A stretch of DNA of 64,000 nucleotides from CAXXFQ01 sp963674475 (GCA_963674475.2 CAXXFQ010000019.1:496001-560000); one strand, 5' to 3'; numbered from the stretch's first letter, positions 43,411 to 52,151 are shown. Notes: generated by a model from the letters alone, not told the origin. Translations and numbers: made by a program.

Positions 43411-44346
43411 CTAGCTCGTCGAACCGGCCGGTGCTTCTTCGGTTTCCGCGGCGCGGGGGTGGGCCTGTTCGTAGATCTGTTTGAGCCCGGCCGTGCTGAC
43501 GTGGGTGTAGATCTGGGTCGTGACGAGGCTCTTGTGACCCAAAAGCTCTTGGACGCTTCGGATGTCGGCCCCTTGATCCAACAGGTGGGTGGCAAAACTG
43601 TGCCGCAGGGAGTGGGGTGTCGTGCGCTGGTCGAGTCCGGTCAGTTTGAGATATTTTTCCAGCATCCGGCCGACGCTACGAGTCGTCACGCGGCGACCAA
43701 ACCGGTTGACGAACACGGGCGCCGACGGACCGGTCGGTTCCTTGGCGTGGAGCGTTCGCACGGTCAGCCAACGTTGCAGTGCCCGGATGGCGTAACTGCC
43801 GATGGGCGAGAGGCGTTCTTTTCGTCCTTTTCCGCGGACACGCAGGACGCCGGCGTCGAAGTCGAGATCGCCGTCGCAGAGCCCGACCAGTTCGCTCACA
43901 CGAAGCCCGGCCGAGTAGAGCGTTTCGAGGATCGCCCGGTCACGAAGCCCGAGTGTGGTGTCGATCGGTGGTGCTTCGAGTAGTTGTCCCAATTCTTCAG
44001 ACGAGAGGAAGTGAGGCAGCGAGCGGCCCTGACGTGGATTGCGAAGCGGTTTGGCCGGGTTGGCTTTGCTCCACCCTTCGCGCTGGCCGAATTGGTAAAA
44101 GCTGCGCAGGGACGCGAGTCGGCGGGCGATGGTGCTTTTCGAATAGTCGGCCTCGTGCATCGCCGCGACGTAACCGCGAAGCTCAAGCGTCGAGACGTCG
44201 CTGGGCGTTGGGCAATGGCCTTCGTTTGCCTCGACCAGATACTCGATCAGTGCCATCAGATCTTCACGATAGCTTTTGATCGTCAGATCCGAGGCGTTGC
44301 GTTCGACTTGCAGGTATTGAAGAAATCGGGCGGTCGCTTTGTGCAT
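43411..44346 (-). CDS. xerC: Tyrosine recombinase XerC/XerD
   Basis: A 311-residue tyrosine recombinase. The N-terminal SAM-like domain (FLQYLQVERNASDLTIKSYREDL) binds the core site. The C-terminal domain has the full catalytic set: Arg in SAGLRVSEL, Lys in RGKGRKER, HSLRHSFATHLLDQGADIRSVQELLGHKSL with His-x2-Arg and the second His, and Tyr in TQIYTHV. Length and lack of extra domains point to chromosome-dimer resolution (XerC or XerD) rather than a phage integrase. No attachment site or phage gene is nearby. The C-terminal 12 residues are a low-complexity tail. Confidence 0.9.
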   Translation of the reverse strand: MHKATARFLQYLQVERNASDLTIKSYREDLMALIEYLVEANEGHCPTPSDVSTLELRGYVAAMHEADYSKSTIARRLASLRSFYQFGQREGWSKANPAKPLRNPRQGRSLPHFLSSEELGQLLEAPPIDTTLGLRDRAILETLYSAGLRVSELVGLCDGDLDFDAGVLRVRGKGRKERLSPIGSYAIRALQRWLTVRTLHAKEPTGPSAPVFVNRFGRRVTTRSVGRMLEKYLKLTGLDQRTTPHSLRHSFATHLLDQGADIRSVQELLGHKSLVTTQIYTHVSTAGLKQIYEQAHPRAAETEEAPAGSTS

Positions 44347-44479
44347 GGCGGCTCAAAACGTTATGGGGGTTTTATACCTGATTCTACTTTCAAATTGCGT
44401 GTTGCCGCCTGTTTACCCTTCGGGAAAGCAGGCTATTTTCATGCGGGTGAACACGAGATTTCAAATTAGAATGCGTATC

Positions 44480-44520
44480 AAAAAAAGAGCGATGGCGTTT
44501 CTTCCATCGCTTTGCTCTCT
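44480..44520 (-). terminator. Intrinsic terminator downstream of the 78-residue protein gene
   Basis: The minus strand reads GAGC-AAA-GCGATGG then a loop then CCATCGCTC followed by seven T's. Confidence 0.8.
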
Positions 44521-44576
44521 ATCAATGGGATATAACCGTCAACCAGCCAAACTTCATTTGACCGTCCACCATGCCC

Positions 44577-44629
44577 CAGAGAACCGGCATTTCTCTTCAG
44601 TAGATACCAGCGACCAACGGGAGCGGGTT
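44577..44629 (-). repeat. R4 repeat, copy 1
   Basis: The minus strand starts AACCCGCTCCCGTTGGTCGC and continues into AGAGAAA-type hairpin text. It matches 46779-46830 over about 50 bases. Both copies lie 27-41 bases after minus-strand stop codons. Confidence 0.6.
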
Positions 44630-44669
44630 CAGTCAACGGCGTGGTAACGCCGGTCCAAAAAACGCCGGT

Positions 44670-44906
44670 CTAAAAGAGGTCGTCGGGGGCGGTCATGCTG
44701 AAGCGGTGTTGGTGCGTCTGCTTTCGGTTCTCTTGCCGGATTTTTTGACTCAAGACCGCGGCATCGTACCAGGAGAAGCTCAGTTCGGGATTGGAGGCGT
44801 AGCGGCCCAGCACGCGGAGCGTTTCCGCACGGCTGGTGTCGTCGTACAGAAAGACGTACCGTTCGGACCCTTTGACCAAAGCCAATACGTTGATTTCCTC
44901 TGCCAC
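44670..44906 (-). CDS. Conserved small planctomycetal protein (78 residues)
   Basis: The product starts at GTG 44906 (read as Met-Ala-Glu-Glu), with AGGAG ten bases upstream. Text: EINVLALVKGSERYVFLYDDTSR, then ETLRVLGRYASNPELSFSWYDAAVLSQKIRQE, then a basic, His-rich tail. I recall very similar small proteins in other planctomycetes, always annotated as hypothetical. It has no signal peptide or membrane segment and is predicted cytoplasmic. It lies 110 bp after the lipoprotein gene on the same strand and ends before the R4 repeat and a terminator. Function unknown. Confidence 0.75.
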   Translation of the reverse strand: MAEEINVLALVKGSERYVFLYDDTSRAETLRVLGRYASNPELSFSWYDAAVLSQKIRQENRKQTHQHRFSMTAPDDLF

Positions 44907-45016
44907 GATCGTTGAACTCCTATGAAACGCTTGGGACCGCGTGTCGCACATGGGTGTGCGACTTTGGCCCGTTTTTGATTCTTCTGGGATGCCTCGGATT
45001 TCGCTTCCTGCAACTC

Positions 45017-46042
45017 TTATCGGTCTTTTGACCACCTCCACACCACTCGAGATTCCCCGGCAGCCCCTCTTGCGGTCAACATTTCCCAAATATGCATCCG
45101 GCAGCAGAACTGGATAAAGTCGTCGCTGCGTTGGAGATAGGATTGCCATCCCCCAAATCGGGCGTCATCGCGGAATTGGTAGTAGTCTTCCAACGCCTGG
45201 GTAAATTCAGCATCGTTGCCGCGGTAAATCGCCGTATGTTCCAAAATCGGTTTATTGGAAGGGGAGCAAGGAGCCGGGTTTTTCTGAGGCGGCGATGGAA
45301 TGAAGCCGTTCGGGTCGGGCCAGTTAGCCGGGAGACCAGGTAGACCGGGGTTTTCGATCGTTTCGGGGGTCGGAATCACCTCGGGAGCAGAGTTTTTGGC
45401 CAGATCGGCGCTTAAATCAGCATTTTGAGGCGAGGACTGGTCTCCTTCTTGGGAGGGCTTTTTCTTTTCCTCGGAATCGATCGGGCAATGGGGCGTCTGG
45501 GTTTCGAGCTGGGCTTTGGCAAGTGCCATTTCGGCCTGGAGGACGACCTCTTCGGGGATCTGCTCTTCGGCCGGGGTGCCCCACGGCAGACCGTAGCCTG
45601 GTGGGATCGGGTGGAAGCCCGGGTTGGCCCCAAACCATTGAACTTGGATGCCGAGACGAGGCGGGTAAAACGGCGTGTAATCGGTGACTACGCCGACAAC
45701 GACCGCGTCGACCCCGAGTTGACGGGCCAGTTTCTGGGCGTCTTCCGGGCTGTCCAACGACAGTTTGAGCCGTTTGATTTCCGAATCGACCAGACCGACC
45801 GGAACCACCTCAAAGCCGGGGATATCTTGCAGCTCGGTGTAATACAGCTCGGCCACCTTCATCCCGTCGACGGTCGGTTCCAGGCTCATGTTGAAGAACG
45901 GGACGATCGCGACCTTCGAGAGCTGAGGAAACGGGTTGTGGATGGTTGGCTGGTGGACCACGTCGGGCACCAGGGCGCAGCCGGAGCCGGCCAGAAGCCA
46001 AAATCCGAGTAGGCAGACGATGAGTGGGCGTCGTGAGAACAT
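45017..46042 (-). CDS. Predicted outer-membrane-type lipoprotein with a GNA1162/CsgG-like domain
   Basis: A 341-residue lipoprotein. The N-terminus has the signal LIVCLLGFWLLAGSGC with lipobox Cys at about residue 22. Residues about 40-130 (KVAIVPFFNMSLEPTVDG, YYTELQDIPGFEVVP, ARQLGVDAVVVGVVTDY) match the nucleotide-free, CsgG/LpoB-like fold of lipoproteins that support secretion or envelope enzymes. A Pro/Glu-rich linker follows, and the C-terminal 90 residues contain FTQALEDYYQFRDDARFGGWQSYLQRSDDFIQFCCRMHIWEMLTARG in one helical stretch. The ATG at 46042 is chosen because it places the lipobox correctly. Its role is inferred only. Confidence 0.72.
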   Translation of the reverse strand: MFSRRPLIVCLLGFWLLAGSGCALVPDVVHQPTIHNPFPQLSKVAIVPFFNMSLEPTVDGMKVAELYYTELQDIPGFEVVPVGLVDSEIKRLKLSLDSPEDAQKLARQLGVDAVVVGVVTDYTPFYPPRLGIQVQWFGANPGFHPIPPGYGLPWGTPAEEQIPEEVVLQAEMALAKAQLETQTPHCPIDSEEKKKPSQEGDQSSPQNADLSADLAKNSAPEVIPTPETIENPGLPGLPANWPDPNGFIPSPPQKNPAPCSPSNKPILEHTAIYRGNDAEFTQALEDYYQFRDDARFGGWQSYLQRSDDFIQFCCRMHIWEMLTARGAAGESRVVWRWSKDR

Positions 46043-46376
46043 GATTTCGGAACGCCTCGAATCAGGAGGTGTAATCCCTTGCAGGTTGATTGAAACCGTT
46101 TCCGCGGTTGATCGCGCGGGGATTCCCCGAATAGCGGAAAAACCGATACTTCCCACTTTATCGGTAAAGTCAGCCAGGTTTCGCTAGCTTATTTTTGGCC
46201 TTTTTGGGGCAGATGCGGCGTGCAGAGGGCGCTGTGGAGGAGTTAGAGATAGCTTTAGTGGTATAGTAATTGACGTCGCGGGATGAAGCTGCCGTTAAGA
46301 TGCAGTAAGTGGAGTGGATAGTGAGCTTGTAATTTACTCACTTGGGTGAATCGATTTGAGCCGGGCCGGCTTCGGT
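46043..46376. other. Intergenic region upstream of the lipoprotein gene
   Basis: About 330 bp without a gene. GTGAG-N11-CTCAC at 46321-46341 is a weak hairpin after the FmdB gene. The lipoprotein promoter should be here. Confidence 0.45.
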
Positions 46377-46616
46377 TCAATGGCCAAATGGGGAGCATCC
46401 GCAGCCGGGGCAACCGTCGCCCGGATCGGCACAGCAGCCGCCGGGCTTGACGGGGCAGGGCGGGGTACCGTTCGAAGCGGGCGGTGCGGCCGGGGCGCTG
46501 ATGAGTTTTTCCAGGTTTTTGCCGCCGCAGTCGGGGCAAGCCGCTTTTTCTTGACCGCGAACGAGGACCTCAAATTGTCGGCCACACTTTTGACATTGGA
46601 ATTCGTAAATCGGCAT
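46377..46616 (-). CDS. FmdB-family zinc-ribbon protein
   Basis: A 79-residue protein starting MPIYEFQCQKCGRQFEVLV, with a second Cys pair in ACPDCGGKNLEKL, the FmdB putative regulatory zinc ribbon (four Cys binding one Zn). The tail is a Cys/Gly/Pro-rich stretch with six further Cys (CCADPGDGCPGCGC), as often seen in family members. FmdB proteins are thought to act in regulation or metal handling but none is well defined. It has no close operon partner. Confidence 0.85.
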   Translation of the reverse strand: MPIYEFQCQKCGRQFEVLVRGQEKAACPDCGGKNLEKLISAPAAPPASNGTPPCPVKPGGCCADPGDGCPGCGCSPFGH

Positions 46617-46778
46617 TAGCTGAGGTTCTCAATCAGGAGTTCGTTTCTTAATGGAAGGAGTGTTTTCCATTATATCTCGCCAAGCGGTCCCGGCCAGCGA
46701 TGCGCCCGTCAGCAAAGCCCCCCTCTTCTTGCCTTTGCTTTTTCTTTTGCCCCGCCGTGGTACCCTCCATTGGACCAT

Positions 46779-46830
46779 CAGAGAAACGGTTTTTCTCTTT
46801 TTCGGTACTAGCGACCAACGGGAGCGGGTT
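46779..46830 (-). repeat. R4 repeat, copy 2
   Basis: The minus strand reads AACCCGCTCCCGTTGGTCGC, then TAGTACCG, then AGAGAAAAA-CCG-TTTCTCT hairpin text. It lies 27 bases after the stop of the enolase-superfamily gene. See 44577-44629. Confidence 0.6.
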
Positions 46831-46856
46831 TAACACGCCGGTGCGGAAGCACCAAA

Positions 46857-48206
46857 TTAAAAGAGGCCGGGGGCGTTTAGTGTGGCGGTTTCGAGGGTGC
46901 CGTCGGTCAGGTTGAACATGGTCGGGTAGCGGTCTTTCCAGTCGCGGTTGGCGGCGGGGAAGTACTGGCGGGCATTCCCTTCGATGGCTGCGACCGTCGG
47001 GATACGGGCTGCGAGGGAGGCGGAGTGGAGGAACGAATAGCCCGGACAGGTCAGGTCCTGGACACAGAGGAACATGCCGTATTTTTGGGCGACCGCGCCC
47101 ATGAGCAGGGCTTCGGTGTGTCCCTTGCAGGCCTTCAAGGCGACGCCGGAGTAGCCTTGCTCGCGACTTAAGAGGAGGCTTTCGAAATCGACCAGCGCCT
47201 CGTCGATGACGACCGGTTTGATCTTGGCGGCGGCGTGCATTCGGTTTTCGGGGTTGGCGCGGAGGTCGCGGCTGGTCGGCTGTTCGATATATTGGAGTCG
47301 GTCGAGCGCCTTGGGGGCCCGTTGTTGGACTTGGGCGAGAAAGGCGAGGACGTAGTCGACGTTTTCGCATTTCTCGTTGAAGTCGGCCGAGTAGAACCAG
47401 GTATCGACGCCGCGAGCCGCTTGGGTTTCGGCGGCGATTCGGTCGATCGCCACGACCCGGTCGACGTCCCAGTCCAGGTTGTCGCCGTTGAGCTTGATTT
47501 TCATGTGGGTCAGGCCGTCGGCACGGATCCACTCGGGCAGCGTCTCGGGATAGCCATCGTCGATCCGTTGGTCGATATCGGCCTCGGTCAGTGGATCGAG
47601 CGCGCCGACCAGATGGTAGAGGGGCATTTGTGGCTTGGGATTGCGCAGGGTGTAGCGATCGAGGTATTCTCCGGCGAATTCGTCGCCCAGATAGGCTCCC
47701 ATATCGCGGTTGACGAACTCTTGGCCGAGAAGATTGTAGGAGTTTTCGCCGAGAGTTTTTCCATAGGCGTCGTGGATGGCCGCTTCGAGAGGGCTTGCCG
47801 CGACGAGTTGGGCCAGGCGGGGGATCGGTTCGGCGAGCCCTTGGTCGGCGACGACCTCCGCGGCGGTTTTGGCCTGTTCACGGGCCAAGTCGTGGGTGAT
47901 TTCCAGCGGGTGAGCGGAGCCGTCGTAGTCGGTCGCTTTTTGGACGAGGCGTCGGCCCAGCTCGACCATTGCGGACAAGGTCGCCTCGGCCGGGACGGCT
48001 TGGCTCGGCCAGCCCCAGATGTTTCCCATTGGCATCGAGCCGAACCCTTTGCCGCGGCGTCCATCGCGGGTCTCGACCTCGACGGTGACGTGCAAAAGGG
48101 TCGCGTCAGCCACGGCCCGGCCACCGAATTTGATCGGGGTGCGGTAGTCGAACGATTCGGTTTGGCAGGTCGCTTCGACGAGGCGGATGTCGGTCGGTTT
48201 GCTCAT
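46857..48206 (-). CDS. Enolase-superfamily enzyme (mandelate racemase/muconate lactonizing type)
   Basis: A 449-residue enzyme with the two-domain plan of the superfamily: an N-terminal capping part (LVEATCQTESFDYRTPIKFGG) and a barrel with HMKIKLNGDN (Lys), YSADFNEKCENVDYV (metal Asp), YIEQPTSRDL (metal Glu), VVIDEALVDFESLLLS (metal Asp/Glu) and VALKACKGHTEALL (second Lys). It thus has two Lys acid/bases as in MLE and dipeptide epimerase groups. The substrate is unknown. The ATG at 48206 has AGGAG upstream; a longer frame to 48305 is rejected. It is longer than typical MLE proteins (about 370), by inserts near 150 and 200. Confidence 0.82.
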   Translation of the reverse strand: MSKPTDIRLVEATCQTESFDYRTPIKFGGRAVADATLLHVTVEVETRDGRRGKGFGSMPMGNIWGWPSQAVPAEATLSAMVELGRRLVQKATDYDGSAHPLEITHDLAREQAKTAAEVVADQGLAEPIPRLAQLVAASPLEAAIHDAYGKTLGENSYNLLGQEFVNRDMGAYLGDEFAGEYLDRYTLRNPKPQMPLYHLVGALDPLTEADIDQRIDDGYPETLPEWIRADGLTHMKIKLNGDNLDWDVDRVVAIDRIAAETQAARGVDTWFYSADFNEKCENVDYVLAFLAQVQQRAPKALDRLQYIEQPTSRDLRANPENRMHAAAKIKPVVIDEALVDFESLLLSREQGYSGVALKACKGHTEALLMGAVAQKYGMFLCVQDLTCPGYSFLHSASLAARIPTVAAIEGNARQYFPAANRDWKDRYPTMFNLTDGTLETATLNAPGLF

Positions 48207-48694
48207 GGGAAAACTCCTATCCGGGTGGGCGATTTTGGTTTTGGTCGACGGTTTTTTAGAGGAACGCCGCAAGGTTATCCTGTTGTTTCTGCTTGCGCGA
48301 TCCAAGGCTTCTATTTTGACCGTTTTTCAAGGCGCAGGGGAGGAGGGGGGCCTTGGTTTGTCAATGGGAATCGGCATCGAGATCGTCTATGGCTCAGTAA
48401 AAAACGCCGACGAAAATCCAAAATGGCTTCGTCGGCGAAAAATATTTTTTGCGATAAACGGGTTGAACTTGAAAAAACTGCTTTCCCGTTGTTAGGAAAC
48501 GTTTTTCTCCTTCGTCGTTGGTTTCACGGCTTGGCGGCTAGCAGTCTGCCCGAAAAACTGGCTGCTAGGGAAAACAGGAGGTTTTCCACATAGCCAGTAA
48601 TTTAAATAATTGCTGACTATGCGAGGCTTGCGGCCACTTGTTGCCGCAATTGCCGAGGTTGAAAAAGGCCCGGATGGCCTTTTTCAACGGGCTG
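48207..48694. other. Intergenic region holding R2 repeat copy 3
   Basis: No gene supported. The left part is the promoter region of the enolase-superfamily gene; 48539-48697 is a full R2 repeat running into the response-regulator stop codon. Confidence 0.6.
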
Positions 48695-48697
48695 TTA
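48539..48697 (+). repeat. R2 repeat, copy 3 (159 bp)
   Basis: Left end TAGCAGTCTGCCCGAAAAA, right end TTTTTCAACGGGCTGTTA. Inner stems ACTGGCT/AGCCAGT enclosing GGAAAAC/GTTTTCC, and TTGCGG/CCGCAA. The final TTA is the TAA stop of the response regulator on the minus strand. Confidence 0.8.
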
Positions 48698-49330
48698 GAC
48701 CAACTCTTTTCGGACGGCCCAGACGGCCGCTTGGGTTCGATCGGAAACCCCGATCTTACGCAAAATGTGTTGCACGTGTTCTTTGACCGTTTCGTAGCTG
48801 ATATGCAACGCTTGAGCGATTTCCTTGTTCGTCAGGCCGTAGGCCAGCTGACGGAGGACTTCGCTTTCGCGTTGGGTCAGAGGCACTTCGATATCGCCGG
48901 CCAAGCGAGGCGTGGCCAGGGCACCGGTAACCCGACGCAGCTCCTCGCGGGTCCAAGCGCTTTCGCCTTTGGCCGACATGCGAATCGCTTCGATCAGATC
49001 GTCGTTCTTGCAGCCTTTGAGGAGGTAGCCGCTGGCCCCCAGGGCGAACGAACGGGCGATATAGGTCGGGTTGTCGAAGGCCGAGAGCATCAAGACGGGC
49101 ATTTCCGGTCTTTCCAGCTTGATACGTCCCAAGGCGGTCAGACCGTCCCCTTTGACCATCCGGACATCCAGAAGGACGACGTCCGGGTTGTTTTCCATGG
49201 CAAAGCTGACAGCCGCCTCGCCAGTCGCGACTTCACCGACGATTTCGATTTCGGTGTTTGTCAGCATCGTTCGAAGACCGCAACGAACCACTTCATGGTC
49301 GTCGGCGATCAAAAGTCTAATATTACTCAT
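48695..49330 (-). CDS. NarL/FixJ-family two-component response regulator
   Basis: A 211-residue regulator. The receiver domain (1-120) has the acidic pair in LLIADDHEVVR, the phosphorylatable Asp in VVLLDVRM, and Lys in YLLKG. The output domain (about 150-205) is a LuxR helix-turn-helix: LTQRESEVLRQLAYGLTNKEIAQALHISYETVKEHVQHIL. The cognate histidine kinase is not in the window. The stop codon coincides with the end of R2 repeat copy 3. Downstream targets are unknown. Confidence 0.93.
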   Translation of the reverse strand: MSNIRLLIADDHEVVRCGLRTMLTNTEIEIVGEVATGEAAVSFAMENNPDVVLLDVRMVKGDGLTALGRIKLERPEMPVLMLSAFDNPTYIARSFALGASGYLLKGCKNDDLIEAIRMSAKGESAWTREELRRVTGALATPRLAGDIEVPLTQRESEVLRQLAYGLTNKEIAQALHISYETVKEHVQHILRKIGVSDRTQAAVWAVRKELV

Positions 49331-49989
49331 CTAGGACTCCCGTTAATCGCAAATGTCCGATTTGCCCCTTGTTCCGATTTAGAGGGGTTAACCAAAAGCT
49401 TTTTCAAGAGACTTACCCCACGTCAATAAATCCACACATGGAAAAATAGCGGTGCGGGGAAAGCATTTTCACTCGACTGATTACGAAAATTTCGATCGGG
49501 TTAGGGTGGGCATCCAAAGAGGGGACATCCCGGATGTCAACCAAGTATACCATACCTTTGATAGGGGGGGGTCGTTTTCCCTAGACAAGGACCCCCTTGC
49601 AGATGATATGGCCAACCCTCTAATGATGATATCAAAATGGGGGTTTAACGCGAAGGGGGGCTTTGCGATTTTTGAATGGACTAGGAGTGAGAATAAAATT
49701 CCTATTTCGTAACCTGTTTATATATATAGGCTTATGTAGTGTTGTGTCGTCAGGGAATAGTTTGAAAAAAATGACTAAAACCATCCTGAGAGGGTATTTG
49801 ATTGTAATTCTTAAGGGGTGGTGCCGCTGTTTTTTTACGTTCTCCAAGAGCGGAAAAAATACGATAAATTAGTGGTTTTCCCCTAAGAGGAGACGTTAAA
49901 TTCTTTCCTGAAGAAGATAATATAAAAAGGGGGTTCGCCTTTACCTTCGTGGTAGGGCGTGGCGTGATGGCCATTGAGGGGGGAATGTC
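49331..49989. other. AT-rich island without supported genes
   Basis: About 660 bp of clearly lower GC than its surroundings. Frames at 49452-49712 (plus) and 49632-49847 (minus) have no ribosome-binding site and no recognisable protein pattern. The promoter of the response regulator (minus) lies at the left edge. Confidence 0.5.
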
Positions 49990-52137
49990 TCAGCGAAGTT
50001 CCGTCTTTTCAGCCGGTTGCGGCCTGGTGGCGCATTGCGGCCCTTCAAGAGAGTAAAGCGGCAGATAGCGGTAATAAACCTCCAGGCAGAGCGTCGCCAT
50101 CGCCGTGCTGTAGACACGTCCCCCGTAGCAGGACCATCGGGTGGCCGGGTCCCAGCTTCCGGCTGCGTTGGCGTCTTGGCGTTGAGATCTCAGCAGTGTC
50201 TCTTGCATCGCCGTGTTCCAACGTCGCCATCGGGCGTCTTGGAAATGGTAGATTCCGACGGTGCCGTAGTACCAATAATAGAGATTCGGACGGCCATCGC
50301 CGGGCAGTTTTTGGACCAAAAAATTGGCCGCTTCGTCGGCGGTGGGGCTTTCCGACGGCATCCCCAGAAAGACGCGACATGCCAGCGCCTCGGCGGTCAT
50401 TGCGTGGGACGGTTGACGCCCGATTTGATAGGCGGCCAGGCCGTTGAAGGTGCCCGACGAGATCCGGTTTAAAAAGAAGTGGATCCGGTCGACGGTCTCT
50501 TGGGGGATGGGCATTCCGGCCAGTTCGGCACTTTTGAGCGCCATTAATTGCCAGCCCAGTTGGCTCGTATCGCCGACGTCGCCGGGAGCGTAGCGCCAGC
50601 CGCCGCCGCTTTGGTCCTGGGCGGCCAGTGTGAAGTCGATCGCCCGGCGCAACGGGTTTTTAAGACGCGGGTCGTGGGTCAACGAGTAATTTTCGCTGAT
50701 CGCCAGCGTGGCCATGGCGTGGCAATACATCGCCGCGAAAAGACTCGCGCCGCCCGAAAGGTTTCCGTCGGGCCGTTGTCGGGCGAGCAGGTAGTCGATC
50801 CCTTTTTGGACGGTCGATTGGTAGTCGCCTTGTTGGGCGGTTTCACCGTGGGCCAAAAAGACCAACAGGGTCAAACCGGTGATTCCGGTGTCGGCTTGTC
50901 CGCCAGCGCCGCGACGATCTTGTCCGTCGATTTTTTGTTCGACTCCCGCTTCGTGGTCACGAGGATTCCAGCTTCCGTCGGCCGTTTGCTGACGGGCCAA
51001 CCAGGCCAGGGCCGCTTCGACCGCTTTTTCGCTCTCGGGCGTCGCGCCGAAACGGGCCGCTCGTTGGAGTCGATCCGATGCGGAGCGAAGGCGGTAAATT
51101 TCGGGGATTTTTGGTCGGGCTATTTCCTGCGTTGCGTCGGGGGGAGTCGTGGTTACCGACGCGATGGTTTCGGGAGACGCTTTTTGAGGCGGATCGGAAA
51201 CCGAGAAGGTTTCTGTCTCGGCTAACACTGCCCGGTTATCGAAGCCGGAGAGCGGATCTCCCTGCGGCGGAATTGGCGCAGGGCCCCCTTGTCGCAACGG
51301 GGTCGGCAAGTCGTGGTGGCCGAGGATCGCCTCACTGGTGGTCTCGCGATGAAACGTCTCTTGGAGTTGGGGCAGCGGAAGGGGATTTTCCGACGCCGCG
51401 GTGGTGGCTCCCGTTCGCTTGATTTCGACCGTGGGTCCGCTTGGCGCGAGGTTCGACCGATGGGGACGTTCTGCCGCGGCGAGCCCGGTCATCGGGGTCC
51501 GTTTGGGCAGCTTCGCTTGAGAAGCGACGGGTCGCTCGACGGAGAGTCGGGTCGGGTCGGATGGTTGGTGTCGGGGCGTTTTTATGCTTTCGGACGCGAT
51601 TGTATTTGGTGTCGTTTCCTCGTTGAGTGATAGGGAGGTTTGCATTCGCTCGGAGAGGGACGCGTCGGGCAGGGGGGGCAGTTGCGTCTCGGTCGGTTCG
51701 CTCTGGCGGCGCGGAGCGGGTGTCTCGGTTTCCAACGGAGGACGAGTTTCCGGATCGACGGTCGGCCGGAAAGCGGGGGCGTGGGCCAGACGGTCCCAGG
51801 GATTTTGGTCGAGGGCCCCGGACGCCGGCGTCGGCGAGGGCGCGTCGAGCGGATCGGGGTCTACGAGCGACACGCGGATCGACGGTTCTTCTTCACGAAG
51901 GGCAGGGGAGGGGGTCACGATCGTCACGGTGGTCGCATACCCGGCAAAAAGGGCGTGGGCCAAAACCGAAAGGATCAAGCATTTGCGGATCGGACGCGAC
52001 CGTCCCCAACGGGTTTGCATCAGGATCAAAAGGCCGACGGTCAACAGCCCCAGTCCGGTCCAAAGGAGGATCAAAAGCAGGTTGCCGAAACCGAACGCGG
52101 CGGCGGTGGGCGCGGGATTGAGATTCGCTGGGTGCAT
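49990..52137 (-). CDS. TonB-like anchored protein with squalene-cyclase/prenyltransferase-type toroid domain
   Basis: A 715-residue protein, last of an exbB-exbD-this gene set (14 bp after exbD, GGGAG upstream of the ATG). Two membrane segments open it (about 18-40 and 52-74). The second reads LSVLAHALFAGYATTV, with Ser57 and His61 spaced as in the SxxxH motif that TonB needs to work with ExbB/ExbD. A Pro/Thr-rich periplasmic stretch follows (about 75-335). Residues about 340-705 are an alpha/alpha toroid of prenyltransferase/squalene-oxidase repeats (AALAWLARQQTADGSW, DYLLARQRPDGN, GGGWRYAPGD, GDTSQLGWQLMALKSAELAG). No DxDD cyclase motif is visible, so it is probably not a cyclase. The TonB C-terminal domain is absent. 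Confidence 0.85.
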   Translation of the reverse strand: MHPANLNPAPTAAAFGFGNLLLILLWTGLGLLTVGLLILMQTRWGRSRPIRKCLILSVLAHALFAGYATTVTIVTPSPALREEEPSIRVSLVDPDPLDAPSPTPASGALDQNPWDRLAHAPAFRPTVDPETRPPLETETPAPRRQSEPTETQLPPLPDASLSERMQTSLSLNEETTPNTIASESIKTPRHQPSDPTRLSVERPVASQAKLPKRTPMTGLAAAERPHRSNLAPSGPTVEIKRTGATTAASENPLPLPQLQETFHRETTSEAILGHHDLPTPLRQGGPAPIPPQGDPLSGFDNRAVLAETETFSVSDPPQKASPETIASVTTTPPDATQEIARPKIPEIYRLRSASDRLQRAARFGATPESEKAVEAALAWLARQQTADGSWNPRDHEAGVEQKIDGQDRRGAGGQADTGITGLTLLVFLAHGETAQQGDYQSTVQKGIDYLLARQRPDGNLSGGASLFAAMYCHAMATLAISENYSLTHDPRLKNPLRRAIDFTLAAQDQSGGGWRYAPGDVGDTSQLGWQLMALKSAELAGMPIPQETVDRIHFFLNRISSGTFNGLAAYQIGRQPSHAMTAEALACRVFLGMPSESPTADEAANFLVQKLPGDGRPNLYYWYYGTVGIYHFQDARWRRWNTAMQETLLRSQRQDANAAGSWDPATRWSCYGGRVYSTAMATLCLEVYYRYLPLYSLEGPQCATRPQPAEKTELR

Positions 52138-52151
52138 CGCGGGGTCTCCCT

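Larger units (their letters stand above)
44347..44669. other. Intergenic region with a terminator and an R4 repeat copy
   Basis: No gene seen. It holds the terminator at 44480-44520, the R4 repeat at 44577-44629, and the xerC promoter on the minus strand. Confidence 0.6.

Noticed and set aside
43411..44346. Phage or island integrase
   Set aside because: Length and domain plan match XerC/XerD; no tRNA attachment site, phage genes or direct repeats are adjacent.
49452..49847. Two short overlapping genes in the AT-rich island
   Set aside because: No ribosome-binding sites, opposite strands overlapping each other, no family resemblance.
49990..52137. Functional squalene-hopene cyclase
   Set aside because: The toroid repeats are present but the DxDD catalytic motif is not visible, and the protein has a TonB-like anchor and a long Pro-rich linker unlike cyclases.
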